7,682 bases of DNA from Desulfobacterales bacterium (GCA_029940345.1 JAOZRC010000237.1:1-7682), one strand, 5' to 3'. Shown: positions 1-7,100, counted from the stretch's first letter. The notes: generated from the letters alone by a model not told the origin. Numbers and translations: made by a program.

Positions 1-12
1 ATGACAGCGCTC

Positions 13-60
13 GTAGTGCGCCCGTGAGGGCGTCGGAAAAGCAGCGCCTTACGGCACTAC
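13..60. repeat. REP-like inverted repeat at the left end
   Basis: Arms GTAGTGC (13-19) and GCACTAC (54-60) are perfect inverted copies. Each is followed inward by a mini-hairpin (GCCCGTGAGGGC at 20-31, GCCTTACGGC at 46-55). The plan of a conserved tail plus small GC hairpin, doubled in inverse orientation, resembles the units at 2062-2277, although the bases differ. Confidence 0.55.
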
Positions 61-75
61 TACAAACCGGGGGAA

Positions 76-118
76 GAACTTCCGAGTTTGCAGTACTAGT
101 ACAGCGATTTGGAAGTTC
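76..118. repeat. Palindrome of the GAACTTCC family
   Basis: Arms GAACTTCC (76-83) and GGAAGTTC (111-118) are perfect inverted copies, with the 10-base palindrome GTACTAGTAC (93-102) at the centre. The left half and its flank (from about 70) also recur as a direct repeat at about 176-207. Confidence 0.65.
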
Positions 119-183
119 ATCACCCACCTACTTGCTGTCAAAAGCTTAGGCCATCGGGCCATCGGTATGCTGGGTGGGGGAGG

Positions 184-211
184 AACTTCCAAGTTGTAGT
201 ACTAGGAAGTT
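184..211. repeat. Palindrome overlapping the stop of the DUF3467-like gene
   Basis: Arms AACTTCC (184-190) and GGAAGTT (205-211) are perfect inverted copies around a core containing the palindrome TAGTACTA (197-204). The stop codon TAG of the minus-strand gene is within it (204-202). The same family recurs at 76-118. No T-run follows, so it is not a classical terminator. Confidence 0.6.
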
Positions 212-513
212 GTCCCGGTTGCCGGTTGGTTCTGTTCCTGAAGGTTTTTCTGGAGTTGCAGTTGGGCCGCCTGGAGCGCCTGTTGTAAGGTCTGGTGGAG
301 ATTATATGCGCCAGCTACCGACAAGACAATGCGGTTGGATATACCGGCATGGCCCGGCATGGCCCGGTGAAGATTGCCAAATTCGATCACCACATCCCCG
401 GCTCCCACATACACATTAAAGACATCCCGGTAAACGTACTCAAGTTCCGGCGGGACATGAAACTGGATATTCGGTTGCTGGCCATTTTCAGGTGAGTTCT
501 GTTTTTCGGTCAT
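202..513 (-). CDS. Small DUF3467-like protein at the end of the T6SS island
   Basis: This 103-residue protein is reminiscent of DUF3467: a beta-rich core YRDVFNVYVGAGDVVIEFGN (28-47), then SNRIVLSVAGAYNLHQTLQQ (59-78) with the family-like RIV(L)S and A-x-x-L-x-x-x-L pattern. A Gln-rich helix or tail closes it (QQALQAAQLQLQKNLQEQNQ). The role is unknown. Its position 30 bases after the PAAR-like gene suggests co-expression and a chaperone or adaptor job, which is inference. AAAGGA lies nine bases before the ATG at 513. The last codons and the TAG stop fall inside a palindromic repeat (184-211). A 10-base tandem duplication (CCGGCATGGC at 344-363) is present inside the gene, but both flanks stay in the family-like frame. 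Confidence 0.65.
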   Translation of the reverse strand: MTEKQNSPENGQQPNIQFHVPPELEYVYRDVFNVYVGAGDVVIEFGNLHRAMPGHAGISNRIVLSVAGAYNLHQTLQQALQAAQLQLQKNLQEQNQPATGTTS

Positions 514-543
514 TTTTTGGTTTCCTTTGGTAAATTATCGTTT

Positions 544-951
544 TCACGACAAAATCAGCACTTTGAATTGTGATGGCACAAGGCTCATGCCGCCCGGGAC
601 ATTGGTCGAGTTTTGCATGGCCGTATCAAGACATCGGGTTGCCGGCATCCCACCTGTAAACACTTTGGTGCTGCCCTTCGTGTTTCGGGCGGGCCCCATA
701 ACGGTTCCGGATGCTACGCCCATGGCAACGCCGGCATTGTCTCCCATGGTCATGGGAATCGTGGTTCCTAAATTATGCGCCGGCATCATGGAAATCAGAT
801 GCTTTAGTGATGTTGTCGGCGGAAGTGCTGTCGGCAGCATGGCTGTATTCGGGTAGGGAATCGGAACCGGTGACGGTGATGGGGGAGCCGGTGTCAGGCA
901 AACATCCGGCATGCCCATGTCCATACCACCGGCAGAACAATTGGCAAACAT
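544..951 (-). CDS. PAAR-like spike-tip protein (DUF4150 type)
   Basis: The 135-residue protein begins MFANCSAGGMDMGMPDVCLT, followed by a proline-rich turn PAPPSPSPVPIPYPN (21-35). It continues with MGDNAGVAMGVASGTVMGPA (69-88) and VFTGGMPATRCLDTAMQN (97-114), the pattern of DUF4150 PAAR-like proteins. PAAR proteins form a sharpened cone on the VgrG trimer and can carry effectors; this one has no extension, so it would be a plain cap or adaptor. It is secreted by the T6SS and needs no signal peptide. It is separated from the rest of the spike genes by the MNT/HEPN pair, yet lies on the same strand and is followed after 30 bases by the small DUF3467-like gene. Confidence 0.9.
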   Translation of the reverse strand: MFANCSAGGMDMGMPDVCLTPAPPSPSPVPIPYPNTAMLPTALPPTTSLKHLISMMPAHNLGTTIPMTMGDNAGVAMGVASGTVMGPARNTKGSTKVFTGGMPATRCLDTAMQNSTNVPGGMSLVPSQFKVLILS

Positions 952-956
952 ATTAA

Positions 957-961
957 CCTCC
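957..961 (-). promoter_or_regulatory. Shine-Dalgarno site of the PAAR-like gene
   Basis: Minus-strand GGAGG is followed by the five-base spacer TTAAT and the ATG at 951. It fixes the start, and MFANCSAGGMDMG is a family-typical N-terminus. Confidence 0.8.
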
Positions 962-998
962 GTTTATTTATGTTATGTGTTACAAATTTAATAACAAT

Positions 999-1033
999 CG
1001 AATCACGAACAGATGAGTTACGAATTACGAACA
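999..1033. repeat. Short direct repeat CGAATYACGAACA x2
   Basis: CGAATCACGAACA (999-1011) and CGAATTACGAACA (1021-1033) match at 12 of 13 bases with a 22-base period. The intervening and following bases add further GAATTACGAA/CGAACAATTCG-like heptamer echoes. It could be a degenerate tandem repeat or a pair of binding sites upstream of the PAAR-like gene. Confidence 0.5.
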
Positions 1034-1170
1034 ATTCGATGCAGGATGAGAATTACCGGTTAACCACTTGGTATTACACCTTATTTTTCTTTGTGATGCC
1101 CACCAGCTTACTCCAAGAACTTTTTTTTAAAAGCTATAGTTCACTGTTCTTCACAAAATCCTGGCCTTTT

Positions 1171-1281
1171 TTACCTAACTCTGGGTAATGGCAGGATTCC
1201 TCGAAGAAACTGGTTATGCTTCTGCGTAACTTCCTGAACAAATTGGGTGGCATTATCATATTGTTCCAGAGCTTGAGCATA
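1171..1281 (-). pseudogene. Severed C-terminal part of the HEPN gene beyond the in-frame TGA
   Basis: In the same frame directly after the TGA, 36 more codons are open and end in TAA at 1173-1171. They begin YAQALEQYDNATQFVQEVTQ and continue KHNQFLRG, an amphipathic helix of the type that closes HEPN domains (alternating A/L/F with E/Q). Joined to the upstream frame they give 142 residues, close to the usual HEPN length. One substitution would explain the interruption. Readthrough or a sequencing error remains possible. Confidence 0.7.
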
Positions 1282-1599
1282 TCACGGATGATAAAAATCT
1301 TCATAATCACTATCTTGACGAGAATCAAAGGCTTGATGGACAATTTTGCTGTATTGCTTCTCAAAAATCCCGGTTTTTACAAAATACCGGTCAAAAAATG
1401 AAATCACACCTCGATGGCTCTGACTATCAAGTCCTACTAATGCTAAAAGGGCGCGAACTGTATTGAAAATGGCATAATAAGAACGATTGACACTACCATC
1501 ATATTGTTTGTTGTTCAATAGGAGTTCTGCCTGAGTTAATAGAGTGTTGGCTTTGTCAAGGCGATATTTCGATAGATGTTTTGCTGGCTCATCAATCAT
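1282..1599 (-). CDS. HEPN-domain protein, truncated toxin of the HEPN/MNT pair
   Basis: The 105 residues match the helical HEPN domain of the PF05168 type: KANTLLTQAELLLNNKQYDG (16-35), then NRSYYAIFNTVRALLALVG (38-56), SHRGVISFFDRYFVKTG (61-77) and SRQDSDYEDFYHP (93-105). HEPN proteins paired with MNT partners are typically RNase toxins, but no clear R-X4-6-H motif is visible here, as in some PF05168 members. The frame stops at a TGA (1284-1282) just before the last helix expected in the family, and matching sequence continues in frame after it. The product is therefore probably truncated and may be inactive or unstable. The start overlaps the MNT stop as ATGA. Confidence 0.8.
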   Translation of the reverse strand: MIDEPAKHLSKYRLDKANTLLTQAELLLNNKQYDGSVNRSYYAIFNTVRALLALVGLDSQSHRGVISFFDRYFVKTGIFEKQYSKIVHQAFDSRQDSDYEDFYHP

Positions 1600-1976
1600 A
1601 GTGGTATCCCATGTTGCATCACTTCTTTAAAAAATAACGTATTGCACTGTTGATTGTTGTTCCATACCTGTTGATCTTTGATAATTGGAGAAATATACAC
1701 ATCATATTCCAATGAGTATTCTGAGGCGAGTCCGCTCAACTGGCGTCTGATTTCAGGTGTAAACGTCTTCACCAAAAATAATATATCAATATCAGACAGA
1801 GATGTGTACACATTTTTAGCATACGACCCGAATAGATATTCAGCAATGAGATTTTCATGTAAGAGGGTTTTGGCATCCTTGGCAAATTGCTGAATAATGG
1901 ATGCAATATGACCGGGAATCAAGGATGGAAGCTGCCTCTTTTGGGCTTGTGATGTTTGAGATATATCCTGTTTCAT
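1596..1976 (-). CDS. MNT-type nucleotidyltransferase, antitoxin of a HEPN/MNT pair
   Basis: This 126-residue protein has the minimal nucleotidyltransferase signature: GSYA at 50-53, SDIDILFLV at 61-69 with the metal-binding pair D62 and D64, and a likely third carboxylate D92 in YDVYIS. The C-terminus (LFFKEVMQHGIPL) also matches the family. In characterised HEPN/MNT systems the MNT partner neutralises the HEPN toxin, in some cases by nucleotidylating it. All three carboxylates are present, so it is probably active. It overlaps the HEPN gene by four bases (ATGA), the usual coupled arrangement. No strong Shine-Dalgarno site precedes the ATG at 1976. It is not a T6SS gene by family and looks like a passenger in this island. 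Confidence 0.88.
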   Translation of the reverse strand: MKQDISQTSQAQKRQLPSLIPGHIASIIQQFAKDAKTLLHENLIAEYLFGSYAKNVYTSLSDIDILFLVKTFTPEIRRQLSGLASEYSLEYDVYISPIIKDQQVWNNNQQCNTLFFKEVMQHGIPL

Positions 1977-2338
1977 GGCGTTATGTATTTATGCTGTGGA
2001 TTTTGTGATATTCGATTATTCGTATCCTATTCAAAAATCAGGGCTGCATTCAACTTCCGTCAGAGCCCTATAAGGGCGGCATGTTTGTAGAAAAACGTTT
2101 GCTTCCGGCTCGTCTGAGCCCCATCGGGGCGGCATGTTTGTAATAACAGCACCTTAAATTCAGTCTATTGTTTTGCGAACATTCGGTTTCGATTTTATTA
2201 CAAATATGTCGCCCCGATGGGGCTCTGAGTGAGCTTGAACCGATTTTACTACAAACATGCCGCCCTTATAGGGCTCTTAAGGATTATTAATCTTGCCCTA
2301 ATTTATGAATAAGATACTATTATTCTACCTTTATTCAA
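1977..2338. other. Gene-free interval between DUF3540 and the MNT gene
   Basis: The 362 bases are mostly the nested palindrome at 2062-2277. Next to the MNT gene lie about 85 AT-rich bases (1977-2061) that could hold its promoter. The best pair I see is a weak minus-strand TTGAAT with AATATC 16 bases on, which I would not rely on. Next to DUF3540 lie about 60 AT-rich bases with no recognisable signal. No coding sequence is supported here. Confidence 0.5.
2062..2277. repeat. Nested palindrome of four REP-like units (A-B-B'-A')
   Basis: The outer arms, 2062-2090 and 2249-2277, are perfect 29-base inverted copies built on AGAGCCCTATAAGGGC followed by GGCATGTTTGTAG. The inner arms, 2116-2146 and 2195-2225, are inverted copies matching at 29 of 31 bases, built on GAGCCCCATCGGGGC followed by the same type of tail. 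Each unit also carries its own mini-hairpin (GCCCTATAAGGGC or GCCCCATCGGGGC). The whole can fold into one long arm with four small hairpins. This is the architecture of REP/REPIN-type intergenic elements. It separates the DUF3540 gene from the MNT/HEPN pair and could attenuate transcription between them. Confidence 0.85.
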
Positions 2339-3001
2339 TCATCCCATATGAATCCGTTCCCCGTCAATTTTAGTGTCTTTTTTACTGACCATAACAGTGT
2401 GTTTTGAATCCACAGAATACAATCCATCCGCTTTCCGCGTCATCTGGCCGGCTTTCACCTGATCATAGTCTTCGGTATGACGGATATAGTTTTTAAATTT
2501 GGCAATCACCTGTTTGGCCAAGGTGTTGACCATTTCGCTAATCAGACGAACTGTCTTGAAATTGGCCTGCAAGGTCGTTCCCCGGGCAACCACTTCATCA
2601 TAGTCCACCACTGCTTCGCGGCTTTTGTGTACGACCTGGTCTGAAAAACAGCAGAGCTTATCGCCGGCCGCCAAGGTAACCGACTTCTTGGATAGCGCAC
2701 TAAGATTCCCATTTTCCGCCAGAAACGTTGCATCCGCCGGAAAAGCAAGGCACATGTTTTGTTCACCCGGACGTTCGATAATACCGAGAATGAAATTCGC
2801 TCCGGTTTCACTTTTAGTGCATAGCACTAAGTCTTCCGGTTCTGGCTTCACCAGACAACTGAAAGCCACTTGCGCCGCCAGGGTTACTCCCGCTAACCGA
2901 ATCACAGTTTCTTTTCCAGCAACCGAGACAACTCTTGCATTTTCCACGGGTGTATGCGTCTGTTCTCTTAAAGGAATCACATTGCTTTGTTTGGTTTTCA
3001 T
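2339..3001 (-). CDS. DUF3540 family T6SS accessory protein
   Basis: This is a 220-residue protein resembling the DUF3540 family found in VgrG/PAAR islands. An OB-like beta region spans about 22-78 (ARVVSVAGKETVIRLAGVT, then FILGIIERPGE). A second beta stretch follows (LAENGNLSALSKKSVTLAAG, 94-113). A helical segment lies at about 147-173 (KTVRLISEMVNTLAKQVIAK), and a beta-type end carries KHTVMVSKKDTKIDGERIHM. That order loosely mirrors the OB-plus-needle order of VgrG, so it may dock on or cap the spike; this is inference. The ATG at 3001 forms ATGA with the stop of the pentapeptide gene, suggesting translational coupling, and has GGGGGA just upstream. An in-frame ATG at 3013 would add four residues and cannot be excluded. 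No signal peptide is seen. Confidence 0.85.
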   Translation of the reverse strand: MKTKQSNVIPLREQTHTPVENARVVSVAGKETVIRLAGVTLAAQVAFSCLVKPEPEDLVLCTKSETGANFILGIIERPGEQNMCLAFPADATFLAENGNLSALSKKSVTLAAGDKLCCFSDQVVHKSREAVVDYDEVVARGTTLQANFKTVRLISEMVNTLAKQVIAKFKNYIRHTEDYDQVKAGQMTRKADGLYSVDSKHTVMVSKKDTKIDGERIHMG

Positions 3002-4050
3002 TTTTTCCCCCATTGTTCCGCTTTTAAGCGTTTTTTATCGGTTCCCAAGGCGAATTTTTTAGTCGAACCGCCCCATTTGGTTTTTTCGTCATCGGCTTCA
3101 TGAAAATTGGCCCGGTACAATTGGGTGTATGAAAAGTCGGATTCCTGAATGGTGGCATGGGACAGGTCGGCGTAAGTCAGGTTGGCGCCGGAAAAGTCAG
3201 ACTGATGCGCCACGACCTCGGTGAGTTGCGCCATTTCCAGGTTAGCCGATGACAGATTCGCGCCGGTCAACTTCGCCTTTTGCATACTGGCTTGTTTCAG
3301 GTTGGCGTGTTGCAGGCTTGATTCATTCAGGTTGGCCTCATAAAAATTGGCCATCTCCAATTGAGCGTTGTCAAATATGGTTTTTTCGAGATTGGCCTGC
3401 ATGAATCCGCCCTGTTTGAGCTGGGTTGCGGTAAAATCGCATTCGTTCAGATCGCATTCGATAAATTGGCATTGGGTGAGGTCCAATCGGCTGAAATCGA
3501 CATTATTTAATGTGGCTTTTTTAAAGCAGGTGAGTTGAATAACCGCTTCGCTGAAAAGGGTATTGCCAAATTCACATTCGAAGAAAACCGTCTTATTCAT
3601 ATTGACGTTTGCAAAATCAGCTCCCTGCAGGTCACAATTATAAAATACGGTGGTCATAAATTCAGCCCCGCTGAAATCGACTTCAGCCAGCTTGGACTCG
3701 GTGAATACGCCTGTATCCAGTTGGGCGGAGGCAAAACTTGCGGCGGTCAGATCGGATTCAAGAAATTTAGTGAAATTTATCGCCGAATTTTGAAACACAG
3801 CGCCGGTAAGATTGCTTTTAATCAAATTAGCCTCTTTCAATTCGGTTCCGGTAAATACAGCGTTTTTAAAACTGCATTCGTTAAATGTGGCCTCCCGCAG
3901 GTCGGCGTCGCTGAAATCACAGTCATCAAATGTAACTTTGATAAAAATCCCGCCTGAGAGATCAACGTTCCGGCAGTCTATACCTGAAAAATCTTCCTCA
4001 CTGAAAAATTCACCAGCTTTTACCTGTTCTGATAGTTCTTCACCTGTCAT
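2998..4050 (-). CDS. T6SS-associated pentapeptide-repeat protein
   Basis: This 350-residue protein is almost entirely tandem pentapeptide repeats of the A(D/N)LXX/XXF type from about residue 25 to 318 (for example CDFSDADLREATF, LTGANLSSANLEMAQL). Such repeats fold into a right-handed quadrilateral beta-helix. A lysine-rich tail follows (GTDKKRLKAEQWGKK). There is no signal peptide or membrane segment, so it is probably cytoplasmic. Pentapeptide proteins often accompany VgrG, DUF3540 and PAAR-like genes in T6SS islands and are suspected to help cargo loading or spike assembly; the exact role is not established. An upstream ATG at 4089 would add 13 residues, but it has AAGGA directly abutting it. 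The ATG at 4050 has GGAGG at five bases and a more natural N-terminus (MTGEELSEQV), so I chose 4050. The end overlaps the next gene as ATGA. Confidence 0.9.
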   Translation of the reverse strand: MTGEELSEQVKAGEFFSEEDFSGIDCRNVDLSGGIFIKVTFDDCDFSDADLREATFNECSFKNAVFTGTELKEANLIKSNLTGAVFQNSAINFTKFLESDLTAASFASAQLDTGVFTESKLAEVDFSGAEFMTTVFYNCDLQGADFANVNMNKTVFFECEFGNTLFSEAVIQLTCFKKATLNNVDFSRLDLTQCQFIECDLNECDFTATQLKQGGFMQANLEKTIFDNAQLEMANFYEANLNESSLQHANLKQASMQKAKLTGANLSSANLEMAQLTEVVAHQSDFSGANLTYADLSHATIQESDFSYTQLYRANFHEADDEKTKWGGSTKKFALGTDKKRLKAEQWGKK

Positions 4051-4055
4051 AATGG

Positions 4056-4060
4056 CCTCC
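4056..4060 (-). promoter_or_regulatory. Shine-Dalgarno site that decides the start of the pentapeptide gene
   Basis: Minus-strand GGAGG is followed by the five-base spacer CCATT and the ATG at 4050. This is a far better placed site than the AAGGA that touches the alternative ATG at 4089. Confidence 0.75.
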
Positions 4061-4148
4061 GACCAGAAATATATTGCGTCATTCGTCATTCCTTAAGTGT
4101 AACCTCTGGGTTGCAATCAATGAAGAGGGTCTGAATATTTTTATCACT

Positions 4149-7100
4149 TTACAACCCACATAGCTCAAAACCCATTTGCATTCTCAATTCGTTTGTAAGA
4201 ATATCCGCTTCGATTTTTTTCAATCTGATTTCAGCCTTTTCAGCTTTCACAGCAGCCTGTTTGACAGCTTCGAAGCCGCTCACTTTAAATTTCAGCTTTT
4301 TACTCTCATCCAATACAAATTTGCCCCCCTCCAAAAGATCAAGATCTATTCCAAATGCCGTTCCGAACTGCATTTTTAAAAACAAACTGGCGCATAAAGA
4401 CAAATCAAGTTTCCCTCCCTGAAAGGTTGATATATTTACATTTGCTCCGGGAATATAAGAGTTATTAATTGCAATGCCAACAGTTGCGGCGTTATTTATG
4501 GCCAAGCTGATTTTTGCGGCAGCGGTATACTGAAATGATGCTGCTGCGGCAAAAGTAAATCCGGCAGATGCCGTGTTTGCCCAGTTGAAGTTAAAACTGT
4601 GTTTTGAATTGAATCCCTGATGGTTACTGCTATATGAGATTAGATTCCCTGTGTCCCTGCAGTAAGAATGTACACTCTTCGTGCCGGCATAGTTATCTGT
4701 AATACTTTCGGAAAGCTTGGGTAAATCATAAGCTCCTTTTTCTTTTTCTTTATCTGTTTTAAAAAAATAATTCCATTTATTTTCAGTAGTTATGCCTTTA
4801 TTGTATTCCATTTCATAAGTCAACTTACCTGCAGACGACCATTTTTTTTGTTTTTTATGAGCACCCTTCTGCCAGGACCAGGATTTGATAGCCCCACTCC
4901 CTCGGAAAACAACATCTATATGTTTGCCCCCATGCTGGATATTCAGTGAACTACCCTTGGTTACCTCTATGGAATCCACCTCTGAATAGGTGTAGGACCT
5001 GCCGAATTGTTTGTTCACCCATACATTTGTGCTGCCGCCACCGGTAGGTTTCTTCCAGTCAGCAGCAGCTCCTATTTCTATGTCTGTTCCGGAAATAGGT
5101 TTGGAAACACTGCTGTTTACGCCTTTACTCCAGTCCACTTCAGTCCAGTAGGGACCGCCATCATCCAGAAGGTCATGGGTACTGGTTTTATTGAGTTCAG
5201 CAGCCTGATCCAGATGTTCCTCCACATAGCAATTACCCAGATTGTAGTTCCAATACCCGCCGAAATCGTAAATGTTGCCTTCCTGCATATTAAAGGTGTC
5301 ACGATGGGAGACCTGGACATGGCCCCGCAAAACATGCGGCTGCCATTTTTTATAATTTTTTCTCTTCTTATCAACCCACTCGTCCCATTTGGTCTGGCAG
5401 TGAGATTCCCAATCTGATTCAGTTCGGTGATCAGATATATGACCTGTTTTGGAACCTTCAAGATCCCAATCGTTTGCGATAAACCAGGGTGAATTTATCG
5501 GTCGACTGGGGGTATGATTGATGTAACCTGTGCCATCATATCCTTTGGCACCGGAATGTTCCCGGTACACCCAGTATCCCCAGTATTCTTTCCATGCATC
5601 TTCAACGCTTCCATAAAGGTCAGATAATTTGTAATAATCATAATCATTCGCAGTGCCATCGGTAAAACACCAGATTCTTGGCAAATTATTATAAAAATCT
5701 GTAAATTCCTGGGGAGAATCAGGGACCGGCACCACATGATATTCTTCTGGAAATCCGGACGGGGGCGAGTCGTTGCTGGCCGTCAACTCGGCCTGTTCAT
5801 CATATCCGTAAACATTAGTCGGCGCGAAAGTCTGAATGGTTTCAACTAAACCATCTGTTCGGGAATCAGCCTCGGCGGTCGTAATCTTTGTGCCATCGAT
5901 TTCATATTTATCATGGCCGCTCTCCTCTGAAGGACCCAGCTCCCGCCTTTTATATTTTCCTCCTGCAAAGGTTTCAACTTTATAAGGAGAGTGAATTTTA
6001 ATGTGGTTGCTACCGTTAGTGTCTTCAAATTCTATATAGTTGTTGTTCTTGGAACCTTGAGTTTTTGTTGCGGCTCCCACGGAACTGGTTTCAGGTCCTT
6101 TACCCGTCTGAATAATTGATTTGGTTTGATTCGCACTCGAAACCGGGCTTGGCGATTCCGGATTGGGAATGGCCGATGCGATAATGGGACGGTCCGGGTC
6201 GCCTTCGATAAAGGTCAATAACACTTCGGTGTGTTTATGCAGCGGAAAATGCATGCCCTGGTTTTCGCCGGCGTAGGGCTGGGCCATGCGCATCCAGTGG
6301 GACGCCTTGCCATCGCGGCGGCCGCTGAGATCAAAAGGCAGCACCACTTTGTAACGGCCTTGGTCATCCAGTTGGGCGTACTCGCCGCTTCCCTCGGCAT
6401 CGATGCGGGCGTTGATCGTGCCATGGAAATGCGGTTTGGGGGTTGTTTTAGGATGCCGATACTGAATGTTGCCCGGAATAGTTACAAAATTGTTGCGGTA
6501 ATAGGGCCGTTTTTCGGTTTCTGAGAGCGTTTCCCGGATGCCGGAAACCAGATAGCCGGTCTGGCTGCCTTCATGGGTAAGCTCTATGGTGAGATAGGGT
6601 TGATTAAAGCTGTCGCGATAATGCCGGTCGAGATCAAAACGATACCCCGGCCTGAGATAGGGGATCGTACTTTCGCCGCGGAAACGCTTTTCATGGCTCT
6701 GCAATTCCTGAACGCGAATACCAGCCAGACCGCTGCCCTCCTGCAGCGTTCGGAAATGCTCGCCGTAGATATGAACTTCGCCGCGCCCCTGGTCGGAAAC
6801 CGGCGCCTCGGCAGATAAATTCACCGATGGCGTCCGATAATTGTAGTCCTGGACGTGCAATTTACCAGGCAGCAGTTTCTGTTTGCAGATCAAGGCATGG
6901 ATCACCTCTTCCCGATGCCGTTCATCCAGGCCTGTGGGCGGTGAATAATACATGGTCCGGCCTTCGGCCATGGTGGTGTGTGAGAGGTTGGTATCGGTGA
7001 TAATCATTTTTTCGCCATCAGCAGTCTGTTCAAAATAGTAGTACATGCCTTCCCGCTCCATCCAGCGCGATACAAAATTAAGGTGGCTTTCGCGGTACTG

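Larger units (their letters stand above)
952..1170. other. Non-coding leader upstream of the PAAR-like gene
   Basis: About 220 bases separate the relic end of the HEPN gene from the PAAR-like start. The stretch is AT-rich and contains a run of eight T (A on the minus strand) near 1122-1130. A short direct repeat lies at 999-1033, and the PAAR-like ribosome binding site is at 957-961. I see no convincing hairpin-plus-T terminator and no promoter I would defend. Confidence 0.4.

Noticed and set aside
344..363. Tandem 10-base duplication in the DUF3467-like gene as a frameshift mutation
   Set aside because: Sequence on both sides remains family-like in the same frame, so there is no sign that the duplication broke the gene.
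527..856. Plus-strand open frame of 109 codons opposite the PAAR-like gene
   Set aside because: It is the shadow of the DUF4150 gene; the minus-strand frame has the family motifs and a GGAGG site, the plus-strand frame has neither.
1282..1284. TGA as selenocysteine codon in the HEPN protein
   Set aside because: No selenoprotein relationship is known for HEPN proteins and no obvious SECIS-like hairpin follows the TGA. A nonsense mutation is simpler.
1134..1364. Minus-strand 76-codon frame overlapping the end of the HEPN gene
   Set aside because: A frameshift explanation for the HEPN C-terminus fits worse than the in-frame continuation after the TGA, which gives the expected helix.
2062..2277. 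CRISPR array or riboswitch reading of the repeated units
   Set aside because: The units are inverted rather than direct, with no regular spacers. No conserved riboswitch core is seen.
2625..3062. Plus-strand open frame of 145 codons opposite DUF3540
   Set aside because: It overlaps the well-supported DUF3540 gene completely and shows no recognisable domain or ribosome binding site.
3535..3957. Plus-strand open frame of 140 codons opposite the pentapeptide gene
   Set aside because: Its repetitive composition arises from the complement of the pentapeptide repeats.
5007..5417. Plus-strand open frame of 136 codons inside the vgrG region
   Set aside because: It is antisense to the Trp-rich part of VgrG with no start signal. 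I considered a hidden immunity gene but found no supporting feature.
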